A stretch of DNA of 64,000 nt from positions 248,001-312,000 of the forward strand of contig JACKNO010000002.1 in assembly GCA_024234815.1 (NCBI GenBank), in the 5' to 3' direction. Below, piece after piece: positions 8,387-18,077 of this stretch. Made by a program: the position numbers and the translations under genes. Source of the DNA: Pseudomonadales bacterium. Its GTDB lineage: Bacteria > Pseudomonadota > Gammaproteobacteria > Pseudomonadales > Halieaceae. The notes below the pieces were generated by a model that saw only the letters and a program-made list of their open reading frames with translations, ran no database searches and was not told the DNA's origin. Every line of letters starts with the position of its first letter. Positions within the stretch are counted from its first letter, which is position 1.

Positions 8387-9856
8387 CTAGTCCCGCTTAC
8401 TGCTGGTTTTTTTACGCGCCTTTCGCACTGGCTTTGGGGCCTTCACCAGCTCAGTTTTCAGTTCTTCAAAGGAAGCTTTCAGACAGTCAACGTAAAAAGC
8501 GGGATCGGGCAGCATCTGCCTGCAGGCAGTGAAAGACAGCTTCACCGAACCTTTTTTATTCTGTACCGAGCTGTAGACGATATGAAACAAACCTACGTTT
8601 GGCACGAGCGGCCCCAAACTGGTGGCGTCGATCAGTTCCGCTCCGCAGAGATACTGTGGCTCCATGGCACCGGGGACATTGGTGATAATGGTGTTAAACA
8701 TTACCGAGGATTCGGCGAGGCCGGTTGCTGCCGCCGTTCGCACCGCCACCGCCAGAACACTGCCTGGAATCAAATCGGTAATGTCCAGCGCGATACGAGG
8801 CCCCAGGGCCTGTGCATAGGCTTTGGCCTGGGTTGTTTTTTGCTGAATAGCCTGAAGTCGTCGCTGCGGATCCGCTATATCACTGCACAGTGAGACATTC
8901 ATAAAGCCCACCATATTGCCGCCGGAGGTTTTTTCTTCTACCGAACGGACATCGATAGGACAGCCCGTGACCAGACTACCCGCGGGCGTCTCATCCTTAC
9001 TGTCGAGGTATCTGCGCAAACCGCCGGAGACAATTGCGAGCATGACATCGTTCACGGTCGCTCCAGGCACCGCATTCTTGATGGCCCGGATATCCTCAAA
9101 ATCGAATTTACAGGCATCCACTGCCCGGTGTGGGGAGATTTTGCCCTGGAAGCGGGTCCTGGGTGCCTCATCCTGAGGTTCGAACTCATGCTCCCGATAG
9201 CCCTTGCGGATTCGGCGATAGGTGGGCAGGGCCGAGCGCACCATACGAAAAACCTGGCCCGGCTTTTTCCAGGCGTCCAGGTAAGCTTTACCCAGCATGC
9301 GAACGCGGGAGGCCGGCGCCACTTTCCAGGGTGGCGCTGGCTCCACCTCCACCGGCTTCGGCACCAGGTCATGCATGACATTCATGAACTGGGCGCCCGC
9401 GGCGCCATCCATAGCGGCGTGATGCACCTTGAGCAGCATCGCAAAGCAGTTTTTCGGCAAGCCCTCTACCGCATCCAGCCCCTCAATGATGTATATCTCC
9501 CACAATGGCTTGTCTCTCGACAGTGGGATTGCATGCAGGCGCGCGGCGAGAATGCACAACTGGCGCCAGTCGCCTGGCTTGGGTAGCGCGATATGTCGAA
9601 CATGATATTCCAGATCGAACTCAGGGTCGTCCACCCAGTAAGGCTGCCCCAGGCCAAAAGGAACTGTGGCCAGCTTGCGCCTGAAAATGGGAGACAGGTG
9701 GGTTCGGGTTTTCAGCATGGCCAGAATCTGTTTGAAGCGAACCCGGCCTCCAGGCGCGGTAGACTGATCATAAATGCTGATACCGCCAATGTGCTGTGGC
9801 AGGCCCTTCATTTCCGCATGGACGAACATGGCGTCCTGTCCTGACAACTGCTGCAT
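8387..9856 (-). CDS. Wax ester synthase / diacylglycerol acyltransferase (WS/DGAT)
   Basis: A 489-aa bifunctional acyltransferase of the WS/DGAT family that esterifies fatty alcohols or diacylglycerol with acyl-CoA, producing storage wax esters or triacylglycerol. The catalytic motif HHAAMDG is at residues 145-151. Other family landmarks are the N-terminal LSGQDAMF, YWVDDPEFDLEYHVRH, the LSRDKPLWE block before the active site, NDVMLAIVSGGLRRYL, and NVPGAMEPQYLCGAEL with a Pro-Leu-Gly type C-terminal region. The length matches the Marinobacter/Acinetobacter enzymes, and the tail is Lys/Arg-rich. It lies 3.4 kb from the fatty acyl-CoA reductase and directly downstream of a TetR gene, which may control it. 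Confidence 0.93.
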   Translation of the reverse strand: MQQLSGQDAMFVHAEMKGLPQHIGGISIYDQSTAPGGRVRFKQILAMLKTRTHLSPIFRRKLATVPFGLGQPYWVDDPEFDLEYHVRHIALPKPGDWRQLCILAARLHAIPLSRDKPLWEIYIIEGLDAVEGLPKNCFAMLLKVHHAAMDGAAGAQFMNVMHDLVPKPVEVEPAPPWKVAPASRVRMLGKAYLDAWKKPGQVFRMVRSALPTYRRIRKGYREHEFEPQDEAPRTRFQGKISPHRAVDACKFDFEDIRAIKNAVPGATVNDVMLAIVSGGLRRYLDSKDETPAGSLVTGCPIDVRSVEEKTSGGNMVGFMNVSLCSDIADPQRRLQAIQQKTTQAKAYAQALGPRIALDITDLIPGSVLAVAVRTAAATGLAESSVMFNTIITNVPGAMEPQYLCGAELIDATSLGPLVPNVGLFHIVYSSVQNKKGSVKLSFTACRQMLPDPAFYVDCLKASFEELKTELVKAPKPVRKARKKTSSKRD

Positions 9857-10164
9857 AGTTCAGCTCCGGTTCTTGCTGGAAATCAACTCACAAGGCGACA
9901 ATCGTCCCGGAGTGACAGGACGAGGCTGCAGTGTTGCAGCTCACCCGCTCGACAACTATGACATTTCAATTCAATTTTATAGACCTAAGACATCGTCAGG
10001 CCGGGAGAACAGTAGAGGCGAGGCTGCAGACTCAGGACGGGATATGGGAATCATACCCAGCCGGCGGCAGGTGTCCTGCAACAGGGCAATTGCCTTCTCG
10101 GGTCTGGATAATCATTTCTTGCCGATACCATTTTCTAGCTCCAATCTGGCCTTCACTTCGGGAC
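9857..10164. promoter_or_regulatory. Intergenic region upstream of WS/DGAT
   Basis: No coding region is supported here. One clear dyad, GCTGCA-GTGT-TGCAGC (9925-9940), lies 70-85 bp upstream of the WS/DGAT start and could be an operator for the adjacent TetR protein. No promoter hexamers were confidently assigned. Confidence 0.35.
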
Positions 10165-10872
10165 TCAGCGGCTGGATTCAGCTGCCGCGCCATGGAGAAA
10201 GTTCATGACAATGGTTTCAATCTTATCAAGGTAACTTTCATCCTCCAGCCACTCTGGCCTTTCCTCCAGCGCGGCGACAAGCAGGCGCTCTATGATATTT
10301 GCCGTCAAAAATGCGGCTTGCTCAAGGTCGGCAGGTGCAATCTCTGACCGGTATTTCCTGAACAGGTCCGGCAGCCATTCCTCCCATGAGGGTTGCCGGT
10401 ATACCTGGGTCATGTGCGCTTCCACTTTTGATTGAAAGTCAAAAAAATCGTAATACTCACGATAGAATTCACCGTGCAGGCCGAGGTAGCGAAGGTGGAG
10501 TTCGGCGGTGACACGAACCAGTTCCCGCACCGTACTACGAAGAGATACATCTATCTGGGCAAGCACCCTGGGCGTTGTTTCCCGACATATCTGGTCAGTT
10601 GTGGCGGCAATCTCCTCCGTGAAGAAATTCGCCAGTATGGCTTCTTTATTCGGGAAGTACTGGTACAGGGAACCGATGGTGACACCCGCCACTTCTGCAA
10701 TACGGTTGGTGGTCAGCCGCTCTACGCCCTCCTCGGCCAGAACCTGCCTGCAGGCCTGGATTATGGCTTCCACTACCACTTTGGAGCGACTCTGGCTCGG
10801 GCGCCTGCGGGGTTCTGGTGGCAGCTTCTTCATGGCAGTGGGACCGGCAGTGACTGACGTATCATCGGGCAT
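10165..10872 (-). CDS. TetR-family transcriptional regulator
   Basis: A 235-aa regulator. After a Pro/Arg/Ser-rich leader of about 25 residues, the TetR DNA-binding domain runs roughly residues 28-80 (AIIQACRQVLAEEGVERLTTNRIAEVAG, then VTIGSLYQYFPNKEAILANF), followed by a helical ligand-binding domain. TetR proteins usually repress neighbouring or divergent genes and release on binding a ligand such as an acyl-CoA. It is read in the same direction as the WS/DGAT gene, 308 bp upstream of it, and diverges from the sulfotransferase gene. An internal Met (MKKLPPEP) is an alternative start. The ligand is unknown. Confidence 0.9.
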   Translation of the reverse strand: MPDDTSVTAGPTAMKKLPPEPRRRPSQSRSKVVVEAIIQACRQVLAEEGVERLTTNRIAEVAGVTIGSLYQYFPNKEAILANFFTEEIAATTDQICRETTPRVLAQIDVSLRSTVRELVRVTAELHLRYLGLHGEFYREYYDFFDFQSKVEAHMTQVYRQPSWEEWLPDLFRKYRSEIAPADLEQAAFLTANIIERLLVAALEERPEWLEDESYLDKIETIVMNFLHGAAAESSR

Positions 10873-11115
10873 GATAGTACCAAATCGACAACAGAGACCA
10901 GAGCTCTACACTCAGTCCCTAACGCTTTTTGGCGCCACCGCAAACCCGCTATTCGAGCGCAAACATGAGTCCTGTCATCACCCGGCGGCTTTTTTGGGTC
11001 GAAACGGCACGCCACAAGGGTATTGCCAGCACGTCTGGCGGAGGCAAACGCGAGTTGTGGCCGCAACCGCGAATACATAGGCTTAAGCCATTACTGCGCT
11101 CCCCGGGACCAACGC

Positions 11116-12255
11116 GTGTACTTTGACTTTGACTACTATTATCGTGTTCTGCGCCACGTCTGGGCACTGAAGCCCTGGCCCGGACGGGCCCGCATGCTGT
11201 TCCGCCTGGTCGTTCTCGTCCCGCCTGTCACGGCTTTTCACGCCCTTTGCTTCACCCTGGACTATTTGCTTTTTCCACGTTTATGGCGGCAACAGGTTCG
11301 CCAGCCGGTATTTGTCGTCGGCCATGCTCGCAGCGGTTCCACACTGATCCACCGCCTGCTTGCGGCGGACGGTGAAACCTTCAGCTACTTCCGGTATTGG
11401 GAAACCTTCTTCCCCTCCCTGCTGCAGAAGAAGGTCATCCGCGCCCTGGGCCGGGTAGACCAAGCCGTGCTCGGCAGCCTTGTCATGACGCGCCTGCAAG
11501 CCTGGGACGAAAAGACATTCGGCAAATATCGCCATATCCACAATATGAGCCTTTGGAACTCGGAGGAAGACCAGTTCGTCATGCGCGCAGCCTTTGTTAC
11601 CCAGCAATGGGCGCTGGATGTTCCAATGATGGATGTCATCGACCTGTTCCACGTGGATCAAATGCCCGAGAAAAAGCGACGCCGATGGCTACACCACTAT
11701 CGGGAATGTGTGAAACGACAATTACTGCTAAATGGGGGCGGGCGCACGCACCTGAGCAAAAACCCGCTGATGAGCGGCTGGGTTGAATCTTTGATCGAGA
11801 CGTTCCCGGATGCCCGTATCGTGGTAGTCATGCGGGACCCCAGCGAATGTATACCCAGTGTGCTGAAACTCGTGGAGGTTAACTGGGGCGGCAGGGGTTG
11901 GCGTCGAGACGACTACAATGCCTCCCTGCGCAGCCTGACTGAAATCTCCTTTGATACCTTCCACCACCCGCGCGATGTTCTCGCCCGCCACCAGCAGACA
12001 CCCCGGGCCGTGGTGGATTATCGCCAACTCACCACGGAACCCCGGAACACAGTACACACGGTGTACCGCGCATTCAGCATGGTTGTGTCCCCTGCCTTCG
12101 ATGCCTATCTGCAGACACAGGAAGAGAAAGAGCGCGGTCACGACAGCCCTTTCAAGTACAGTATCGACGACTACGAATTATCACAGGAGCGCATTGAGAC
12201 GGAGCTGTCGGTTTTTTTTGCCGACTATGGCTGGCCGCGGCGATCTCAGGCGTGA
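11116..12255 (+). CDS. Sulfotransferase family protein
   Basis: A P-loop sulfotransferase-like protein of about 379 aa, expected to move a sulfuryl group from PAPS to an alcohol or amine. The 5'-phosphosulfate loop is VVGHARSGSTLIHRLL. The 3'-phosphate-binding stretch is IVVVMRDPSECIPSVLKL, with HLSKNPLMSG before it. A hydrophobic patch (FRLVVLVPPVTAFHALCF) lies ahead of the catalytic domain and may be membrane-associated. The GTG at 11116 is chosen because the open frame upstream of it reads like non-coding sequence; a TTG at 11023 would give 410 aa. Neither start has a good ribosome site. The acceptor is unknown; such proteins are common next to lipid and sterol-type gene sets. Confidence 0.82.
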   Translation: MYFDFDYYYRVLRHVWALKPWPGRARMLFRLVVLVPPVTAFHALCFTLDYLLFPRLWRQQVRQPVFVVGHARSGSTLIHRLLAADGETFSYFRYWETFFPSLLQKKVIRALGRVDQAVLGSLVMTRLQAWDEKTFGKYRHIHNMSLWNSEEDQFVMRAAFVTQQWALDVPMMDVIDLFHVDQMPEKKRRRWLHHYRECVKRQLLLNGGGRTHLSKNPLMSGWVESLIETFPDARIVVVMRDPSECIPSVLKLVEVNWGGRGWRRDDYNASLRSLTEISFDTFHHPRDVLARHQQTPRAVVDYRQLTTEPRNTVHTVYRAFSMVVSPAFDAYLQTQEEKERGHDSPFKYSIDDYELSQERIETELSVFFADYGWPRRSQA

Positions 12256-12336
12256 CCGGCTTAGCGCTCAGACTCGCCCTGGCATATGGGGCCAGGCTCT
12301 CCCACTCGTTCGACAATGCCGACCAGAGGATGTGCA

Positions 12337-13734
12337 ATGACAATTGAATCTGACGTTTCCAGGGCCATACTGCGCGAGGCATGGGACGAGATGATCATGG
12401 CCCTGCAGGAAGCGCGCGATGCCGTTGATGTACCCGAACTCATGCCGGCGCCAGCAACGGACCGCAATTTGGCGGAGGGCTATCGTTACCTTATGGGCTT
12501 CGTCCACAGCGCGATGGAGCGCGCCTTTCACAGCGACCCGCAGCGGCCCCAGTTTCGCAACATCCTCAGCGCAATCAACCGCGGCACGATCGACAACGCC
12601 GATGCCATCTATTTTTACGCCCCGCTGGATGGCCGTGAACAATACCTGCTCACCGGGGAAGTGGGCGACACGCGCCATTGGCGAGGCGAGCAAGCACTGA
12701 GCGGCGTGCGCAAGGCTCCCCACTACCTCATTTTCGAGGCCAGCTCCGGGAACCTTGCGGGGGACTCCGGCGACCTGCATGAACTCCGCCCCGGGATGAA
12801 AACCCAGACCGGCCGCCTGGACTCCTCAAATATCCAGGTGAATTCAGACGGCTTCTTCGAGATCCTGCTGGCACCAGAACGGCCCGCCGGCTTTTCCGGT
12901 AATTTTATTTCGACCCTCAAGATTGTTCGGCAAGCCCACCCCACTAACTCTACCATGCCACCCGAGCGCTACGCCTCTTACATCAGTGGGCGGCAGTTAT
13001 TCAATGACTGGGAGTTTGAAGAGGCCATACACTTTGAGATCAGCCAACTCGGTGCAGAGGGCAGCCATCCACCCGCGTACTCGACCGACAGCGCTGCCCG
13101 GGAGCTACGCCGGTTCGGCGAGCTGGTGCGCAACCAGATGCACTTCTGGAACGCCTTCTGGACCATCCCCATGGGCACTTACGGCGAACGCCAGGGGACG
13201 ATTCCCGGGGTGGCCTTCAAGCGTAACGACTTCAATCTTATCAACGTTGCCTCCGGCGCTACCGGAGGCGGCATGAGTACCAACCTGTACGCTGGCGCTG
13301 TGTTTGAACTGGAACCTGAGGAGGCGCTGATTATCGAAAACCGGATTCCGCTGAAACCCAACTATGTGGGCATCCAGCTCAGCAATCTGTGGGGCGAATC
13401 CATCGAGTATGCAAATCAGGTCGGCAGCCTCAACGGCCATCAAATGGTGGCCGATCCTGACGGGGTGATTCGGCTGGTCGTCGCCCATCGAGACCCGGGT
13501 GTGCCAAACTGGCTGGATACCAGCGGCCACCGTGAAGGGTTTATAGCGCCGCGCTGGGCATACAGCGAAACACCCGAGCAGGCGCAATGGCCAGTTATAT
13601 CAGCGCAAAAAATTCCGTTTGAGGAAGTCCGCGAGCACTTGCCAGCGTCGACGCCGGTTGTCACCGCTGAGCAGCGGCGGCGGCAGATCGCTATCAGGCA
13701 ACGGCATGTTCGCCGGCGCTTCCGGGCATTTTGA
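12337..13734 (+). CDS. DUF1214-type conserved protein
   Basis: A 465-aa soluble protein of the DUF1214/DUF1254-related group. The characteristic parts are the N-terminal block with GFVHSAMERAFHSDPQRPQF, followed by DNADAIYFYAPLDGREQYLL and a beta-rich C-terminal region (NYVGIQLSNLWGESIEYANQ, GVIRLVVAHRDPGVPNWLDT). ATG 12337 is chosen because an AGAGGA site precedes it. No signal peptide or membrane segment is visible. The molecular function of the family is not established; members often sit in catabolic gene sets for steroids, terpenes and other lipids, which fits this neighbourhood. It is followed after 53 bp by an epimerase-type gene and may share its transcript. Confidence 0.7.
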   Translation: MTIESDVSRAILREAWDEMIMALQEARDAVDVPELMPAPATDRNLAEGYRYLMGFVHSAMERAFHSDPQRPQFRNILSAINRGTIDNADAIYFYAPLDGREQYLLTGEVGDTRHWRGEQALSGVRKAPHYLIFEASSGNLAGDSGDLHELRPGMKTQTGRLDSSNIQVNSDGFFEILLAPERPAGFSGNFISTLKIVRQAHPTNSTMPPERYASYISGRQLFNDWEFEEAIHFEISQLGAEGSHPPAYSTDSAARELRRFGELVRNQMHFWNAFWTIPMGTYGERQGTIPGVAFKRNDFNLINVASGATGGGMSTNLYAGAVFELEPEEALIIENRIPLKPNYVGIQLSNLWGESIEYANQVGSLNGHQMVADPDGVIRLVVAHRDPGVPNWLDTSGHREGFIAPRWAYSETPEQAQWPVISAQKIPFEEVREHLPASTPVVTAEQRRRQIAIRQRHVRRRFRAF

Positions 13735-13787
13735 CCAGCGGGTCGGCATCCCACATAAGCGTAATCCGGACTAACAAGGAGCATACA

Positions 13788-14708
13788 ATGAAAGTACTAG
13801 TCGTAGGTGGAACAGGTCTGATCGGTGGCCAGATTGCCCTGCACTTGCACAACAACGGCCACGCGGTGACGCTTATGTCCCGCAAGCCAACCGCCGTTCC
13901 CAGTCTGGCATCGATGGACTTTCTGCAGGGTGATTACACTTGCGATCACGCAGGCGATGGGCGCCTCGCGGGGTTTGACTGGTTGGTGTTTTCAGCGGCG
14001 GCCGACATTAGAAATCTTCCGCAGGATGGCTCGATTGCCCCCCGGGACTTCTATACAAAAGTCAACGATGAAGCGGTACCTCGTTTTTTTGAGGCAGCCC
14101 GTGCAGCGGGTATCAGTCGGGCGGTACTGGTGGGCACCTTTTATCCGCAGGTGGCACCACAGCAGATCGGTGTCTGCGCTTATGTCACCTCACGCCACAA
14201 TACCGACCTGAAAGTCAGGGCGCTCAGCAACGAGAAGTTCGCTGTTTGCAGCCTCAACGCGCCGTTCGTACTCGGGCATATCGACGGCCTGAATGTACCC
14301 TATATCGATGCACTTGCCAGCTATGCAAGGGGCGACATCCCGGGTCTGCCCCTGTTCGCCCCGAAAGGCGGCACCAACCATATCAGCGCCAACTCGCTTG
14401 CCCAGGCGGCACTGAATGCCCTCCAAAAAGGAGAGTCGGGCAAGGGCTACCTGATTGGCGACGAGAACTATAGCTGGAAGGAATACCTGGAACTGTGGTT
14501 TGAAGCCGTGGGCAACCCTGTAGACCTGGACGTCAGGGACGATGATCACCCCATGTTTCCCAACGTCATTATGTTTGCCGGCCCGGGGGCGACAGTCAGC
14601 TACGAGCCGAATTCTGAAGACCTGGCCGTACTGGACTATGAGAGGGGGCAAATCAGGATCCTCATTCAGGATATCGTGGCGGCGCAGGGTTCGCCGGGGA
14701 GAGCGTAA
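13788..14708 (+). CDS. NAD(P)-dependent epimerase/dehydratase-like oxidoreductase
   Basis: A 306-aa extended-SDR or NmrA-like Rossmann protein. The nucleotide-binding motif VGGTGLIGGQIALHL is right at the N-terminus. A WLVFSAAAD segment corresponds to the central strand, but the usual YxxxK pair is not obvious (YVTSRHNTDLK is the nearest). That suggests an atypical SDR with a modified active site. ATG 13788 is preceded by AAGGAG at a good distance. It is probably co-transcribed with the DUF1214-type gene upstream. The substrate is unknown. Confidence 0.8.
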   Translation: MKVLVVGGTGLIGGQIALHLHNNGHAVTLMSRKPTAVPSLASMDFLQGDYTCDHAGDGRLAGFDWLVFSAAADIRNLPQDGSIAPRDFYTKVNDEAVPRFFEAARAAGISRAVLVGTFYPQVAPQQIGVCAYVTSRHNTDLKVRALSNEKFAVCSLNAPFVLGHIDGLNVPYIDALASYARGDIPGLPLFAPKGGTNHISANSLAQAALNALQKGESGKGYLIGDENYSWKEYLELWFEAVGNPVDLDVRDDDHPMFPNVIMFAGPGATVSYEPNSEDLAVLDYERGQIRILIQDIVAAQGSPGRA

Positions 14709-14798
14709 ATGTCTATCAATTTGAACCGAAGGGTTCTGTGAGAATATTCCACGCCGACTAACATAGGAAACTGCTACTTCTGTCGGTCAGGCGCATTT

Positions 14799-16940
14799 AT
14801 GTCACAACACTACCCTCACCTGCTATCACCTGGCCGCATAGGCAGCCTTGAACTGCGCAATCGCATTGTTATGGCTGCCATGGGCACCAACTATGCCAGC
14901 TCAGACGGGCACTGCACTGAACGCCTCATCGCCTATTACGAGGCGCGGGCCGAAGGAGGCGCGGGCCTGTTGGTGCTGGAGACCTCTGCCGCATTTTGGC
15001 CCAACGGCGCCAGCATGCCCAACACCGTGGCTTTTTCCGACGATGTATTTCTTCCGGGCCTGACTGAACTGACCCGCCGTATCCACAAACACGGTGCCAG
15101 AATCGTCGCCCAGCTCAACCACAGTGGCAAGATGGCCCAGGAAGATACCGCAGCGGGCCGCCCCATTCCGGTGCCCTCCCCGGTTTCTCCCAGTCGCAGC
15201 GATATGTTCAAGGTGTTGACGGCAGCCGAGACAGGTCACTTCATCAAGGCAGCGGGCCCCGATGGCAAGGGCCCAAGTTACTATGAAATGACCCCCGCCC
15301 AGATCGCCGACACGGTCGCTGGCTTTGCCTCAGCCGCCTCGCGCGCGCAGCGAGCCGGCTTCGATGGCATCGAACTGCATGCCGGCCACGGCTACCTACT
15401 GGCCAACTTCCTTTCGCCTTACACCAACAAGCGCACCGATAATTACGGCGGCTCAGCGAAAAATCGTGCTCGCTTCCTGGTGGAGGTAATCACTGCCGTG
15501 CGGGCGGCCGCCGGAGCCGATTTCCCCATCCTTGTGCGCCTGGATGCCAAAGAATTCCGGATAGAGGGTGGCATCACGCCAGACGACTGTGTGCAGACTG
15601 CCCGCCTGTGTGAACTGGCGGGCGCCGACGCCATTGATGTCAGCGCCTACGGTAATGTCGGCCATGCCATTGCCTTTACCGAGGCACCCCTGGTGCACGA
15701 ACCCGGCGGGTTTATTCCCTTTGCAAAGCGGGTGAAAGAAGCTGTAGGGATACCGGTAATCGGGGTGGGCAGAATAGAACCCGACGTAGGGGATCAGCGG
15801 ATAGCCGCGGGCGACTTTGACTTCCTGGCCCTGGGGCGACCATTACTTGCAGACCCCGAGCTTCCGAACAAGCTGGGCGCAGGTAAAAGCAAGTCCGTAC
15901 GCCCATGTATTTACTGCTACATCTGCGTCAGCCAGATCTTTATCAACAAGCCCGTTTGCTGCGCGGTCAACCATAATACCGGGCGCGAACACGAGGGTGA
16001 TATTATCGCCCGCAGCAACGCCAGTAAGCGCATCCTGGTGATCGGCGGTGGCCCCGGTGGTATGGAGGCCGCGCGTATACTCGCCCTCAAGGGGCATCAC
16101 GTCAGTCTGTGGGAGAAGGACTCCGACCTGGGCGGCACCGCGCGTATCGCCGCCCTCGCCTATGAACCCAACGAACGCCTGGTACATTACCTGGCAAACG
16201 CTATACGGTCGCTGCCCATTGATATCCAGTTGGGAAAAACCGCTACCGCGGAAAACATTGCGATGCACACTCCGGATCATATAGTTCTTGCCACCGGCGC
16301 ACGAAGGGTCGCGCCGGACATTCCCGGCAAACAACAACGCCACGTATTCGACGGCGACGAGTTGCGCGGCGTGCTGTTTGGCAACAACCGGGAGGCTATC
16401 GCCAAGCTCCACCCCCTGCAGCGCTCAATGCTATGGGCGGGCAGACTCAGCCAGCTGTTGCGCCATATCGGATTGATGCGTCAATTGAGCAAGCTGTGGA
16501 TGCCTATCGCTTCAGAAGTCGTGATCATCGGCGGAGGCCTGGTGGGGCTCGAGCTGGCCGAATACCTGGTGGAGCGCCGTCGCAAAGTCACCATACTTGA
16601 GCCCGGCCCGGACCTGGGTGCAGAATTGTCAATCGTACGCCGCGCCAGGGTGCTGCACGAGCTGGTTTCCCATGGAGCCGTCATCCACAAATCAGTCTCG
16701 CAGATTGAAATCGGTGCAGACACGGTCGCCTTTGAACTGGAAGGCAAGGCTATGTCACTCCCCTGCAAGCAGGTGATCATCGCCATGGGGGCTCAGCCTG
16801 ACGACCACCTGCAGACCCGGTTGGCGGGATGCGAAGCCCAGGTACATCGGATCGGCGATTGCCGCACCGTAGGCTATATTGACGGGGCGATTCTGGATGC
16901 ACGCAACCTGGTGTTGCAATTAGCACCCGATTTAGGGTAG
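14799..16940 (+). CDS. Old Yellow Enzyme-type NADH:flavin oxidoreductase, FadH-like
   Basis: A 713-aa two-part flavoenzyme. Residues 1-350 form the FMN TIM barrel of the Old Yellow Enzyme family (NRIVMAAMGTNYA; AQLNHSGKMA; GFDGIELHAGHGYLLANFLS, then the NKRTDNYGGS motif). A [4Fe-4S] cysteine cluster follows (C370, C373, C376 and C386/C387), then an FAD/NAD(P)-binding half (VIGGGPGGMEAARILAL; VVIIGGGLVGLELAEYL). This is the layout of 2,4-dienoyl-CoA reductase FadH and the BaiCD group, which reduce enoyl-type double bonds. The cluster spacing is CxxCxxC rather than the usual CxxCxxxC, a small departure. The substrate is not determined. The position among SDRs suggests a role in breaking down a cyclic or unsaturated lipid. 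Confidence 0.9.
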   Translation: MSQHYPHLLSPGRIGSLELRNRIVMAAMGTNYASSDGHCTERLIAYYEARAEGGAGLLVLETSAAFWPNGASMPNTVAFSDDVFLPGLTELTRRIHKHGARIVAQLNHSGKMAQEDTAAGRPIPVPSPVSPSRSDMFKVLTAAETGHFIKAAGPDGKGPSYYEMTPAQIADTVAGFASAASRAQRAGFDGIELHAGHGYLLANFLSPYTNKRTDNYGGSAKNRARFLVEVITAVRAAAGADFPILVRLDAKEFRIEGGITPDDCVQTARLCELAGADAIDVSAYGNVGHAIAFTEAPLVHEPGGFIPFAKRVKEAVGIPVIGVGRIEPDVGDQRIAAGDFDFLALGRPLLADPELPNKLGAGKSKSVRPCIYCYICVSQIFINKPVCCAVNHNTGREHEGDIIARSNASKRILVIGGGPGGMEAARILALKGHHVSLWEKDSDLGGTARIAALAYEPNERLVHYLANAIRSLPIDIQLGKTATAENIAMHTPDHIVLATGARRVAPDIPGKQQRHVFDGDELRGVLFGNNREAIAKLHPLQRSMLWAGRLSQLLRHIGLMRQLSKLWMPIASEVVIIGGGLVGLELAEYLVERRRKVTILEPGPDLGAELSIVRRARVLHELVSHGAVIHKSVSQIEIGADTVAFELEGKAMSLPCKQVIIAMGAQPDDHLQTRLAGCEAQVHRIGDCRTVGYIDGAILDARNLVLQLAPDLG

Positions 16941-16991
16941 ATGGTTGGATAAACCCAGCTCACAGGGCTCAGCCTGCTCCCATGCCCGCCA

Positions 16992-18077
16992 TCAGACACG
17001 ACCCAGCGATAGCATCCTGTCCCTGTATGACTTGGGCGTGTGCCCCGTCCAGTTCTTGAATGAGCGCACGAAGGAACTGGCCTCGGTAAAGCCCAACAGC
17101 TCGGCGAGATCCGCAACCCTCGCATCCTCATTCAACAGTTTGTCTATCGCCACTTCACAGCGGACTTCATCCTTTATCGCCTGGTAGCTGGTCTGTTCTC
17201 CCTGCAGGCAACGCCTCAAACTCGACTCGGACATGTAGAGCATGGAAGCGATGGCAGAGAAGGAGGGTGTACCTTCGGATAGGTCGATACTCACCAGGGA
17301 CTTGATGGCCGCGCTGGTGCTCGCGGGCCCGCTGTCCACTGCGATAAGGTAATAGACGCTATTTTTGAGGAATTCGGCGAGAGATTTGCTGGTATGCACC
17401 ACCCGGCGATCGAGTAAGGCCCGGTCGAAACTAAAGGTATTTTCTCCCGCGTCAAAATATACCGGAGCATCGAAGACCTTAACCAGCGCGTCTTCGTACT
17501 CCTGGCTGAGGGATGGGGCATCAATGCGTAATTCGAGCGCCGTAACAGACTGACCAATAAGCCAGCCACACAGCGCATGCCACATCCGCAATCCAGAGGA
17601 ACGAGCTACGGTCATCTTGGAGTCGGCCCGGTCCCAGTCCTCAGGTATCAGGGCCGCCCCAGCCTCAGATAAATCGAAGGTATAGCTCAGCTTGACATGG
17701 CGTTCGGCCGGATCCTCCAACAAACTTATCCGGTACCCGTTCAGCGGGTACAGCTGCCTGTCAAAGCGCTCGGCGAGGCGCAGGGCGCCACCCAGGGTAC
17801 GGGCACCAATCATGCAGTGGCACATGAGTTCGAAGGATTCCCCCCCGAGACCCGCGGCCCAGGGTATTGGTTGATTCAACTGCTGCATCTGCCTGACCCC
17901 GGCCCGGTACAGGCTGGAATAATGTCGGGCTGGCAGTGGATGCTCCGGATCCAGTGCTGCTATACGATCCGAGTTCAACTCAACGCTTGCCGCTATAGCC
18001 TCTGCGTCCAGTCCTATTCGCGTCAGATAATCCAGCAAGCGCTGGAATTTTTTAGCGCCTATGGTGATTTCACTCAT
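16992..18077 (-). CDS. AraC-family transcriptional regulator
   Basis: A 361-aa regulator. The N-terminal 200 residues match the arabinose-binding-like domain found in OruR/ArgR-like AraC proteins (GLDAEAIAASVELNSDRIAA; LMCHCMIGARTLGGALRLAE). The C-terminal 100 residues carry the double helix-turn-helix: SFSAIASMLYMSESSLRRCL, then VADLAELLGFTEASSFVRSF and the KNWTGHTPKSYR ending. It converges on the Old Yellow Enzyme gene (51 bp apart) and diverges from the membrane protein at 18297. Targets are probably nearby catabolic genes; the effector is unknown. Confidence 0.92.
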   Translation of the reverse strand: MSEITIGAKKFQRLLDYLTRIGLDAEAIAASVELNSDRIAALDPEHPLPARHYSSLYRAGVRQMQQLNQPIPWAAGLGGESFELMCHCMIGARTLGGALRLAERFDRQLYPLNGYRISLLEDPAERHVKLSYTFDLSEAGAALIPEDWDRADSKMTVARSSGLRMWHALCGWLIGQSVTALELRIDAPSLSQEYEDALVKVFDAPVYFDAGENTFSFDRALLDRRVVHTSKSLAEFLKNSVYYLIAVDSGPASTSAAIKSLVSIDLSEGTPSFSAIASMLYMSESSLRRCLQGEQTSYQAIKDEVRCEVAIDKLLNEDARVADLAELLGFTEASSFVRSFKNWTGHTPKSYRDRMLSLGRV

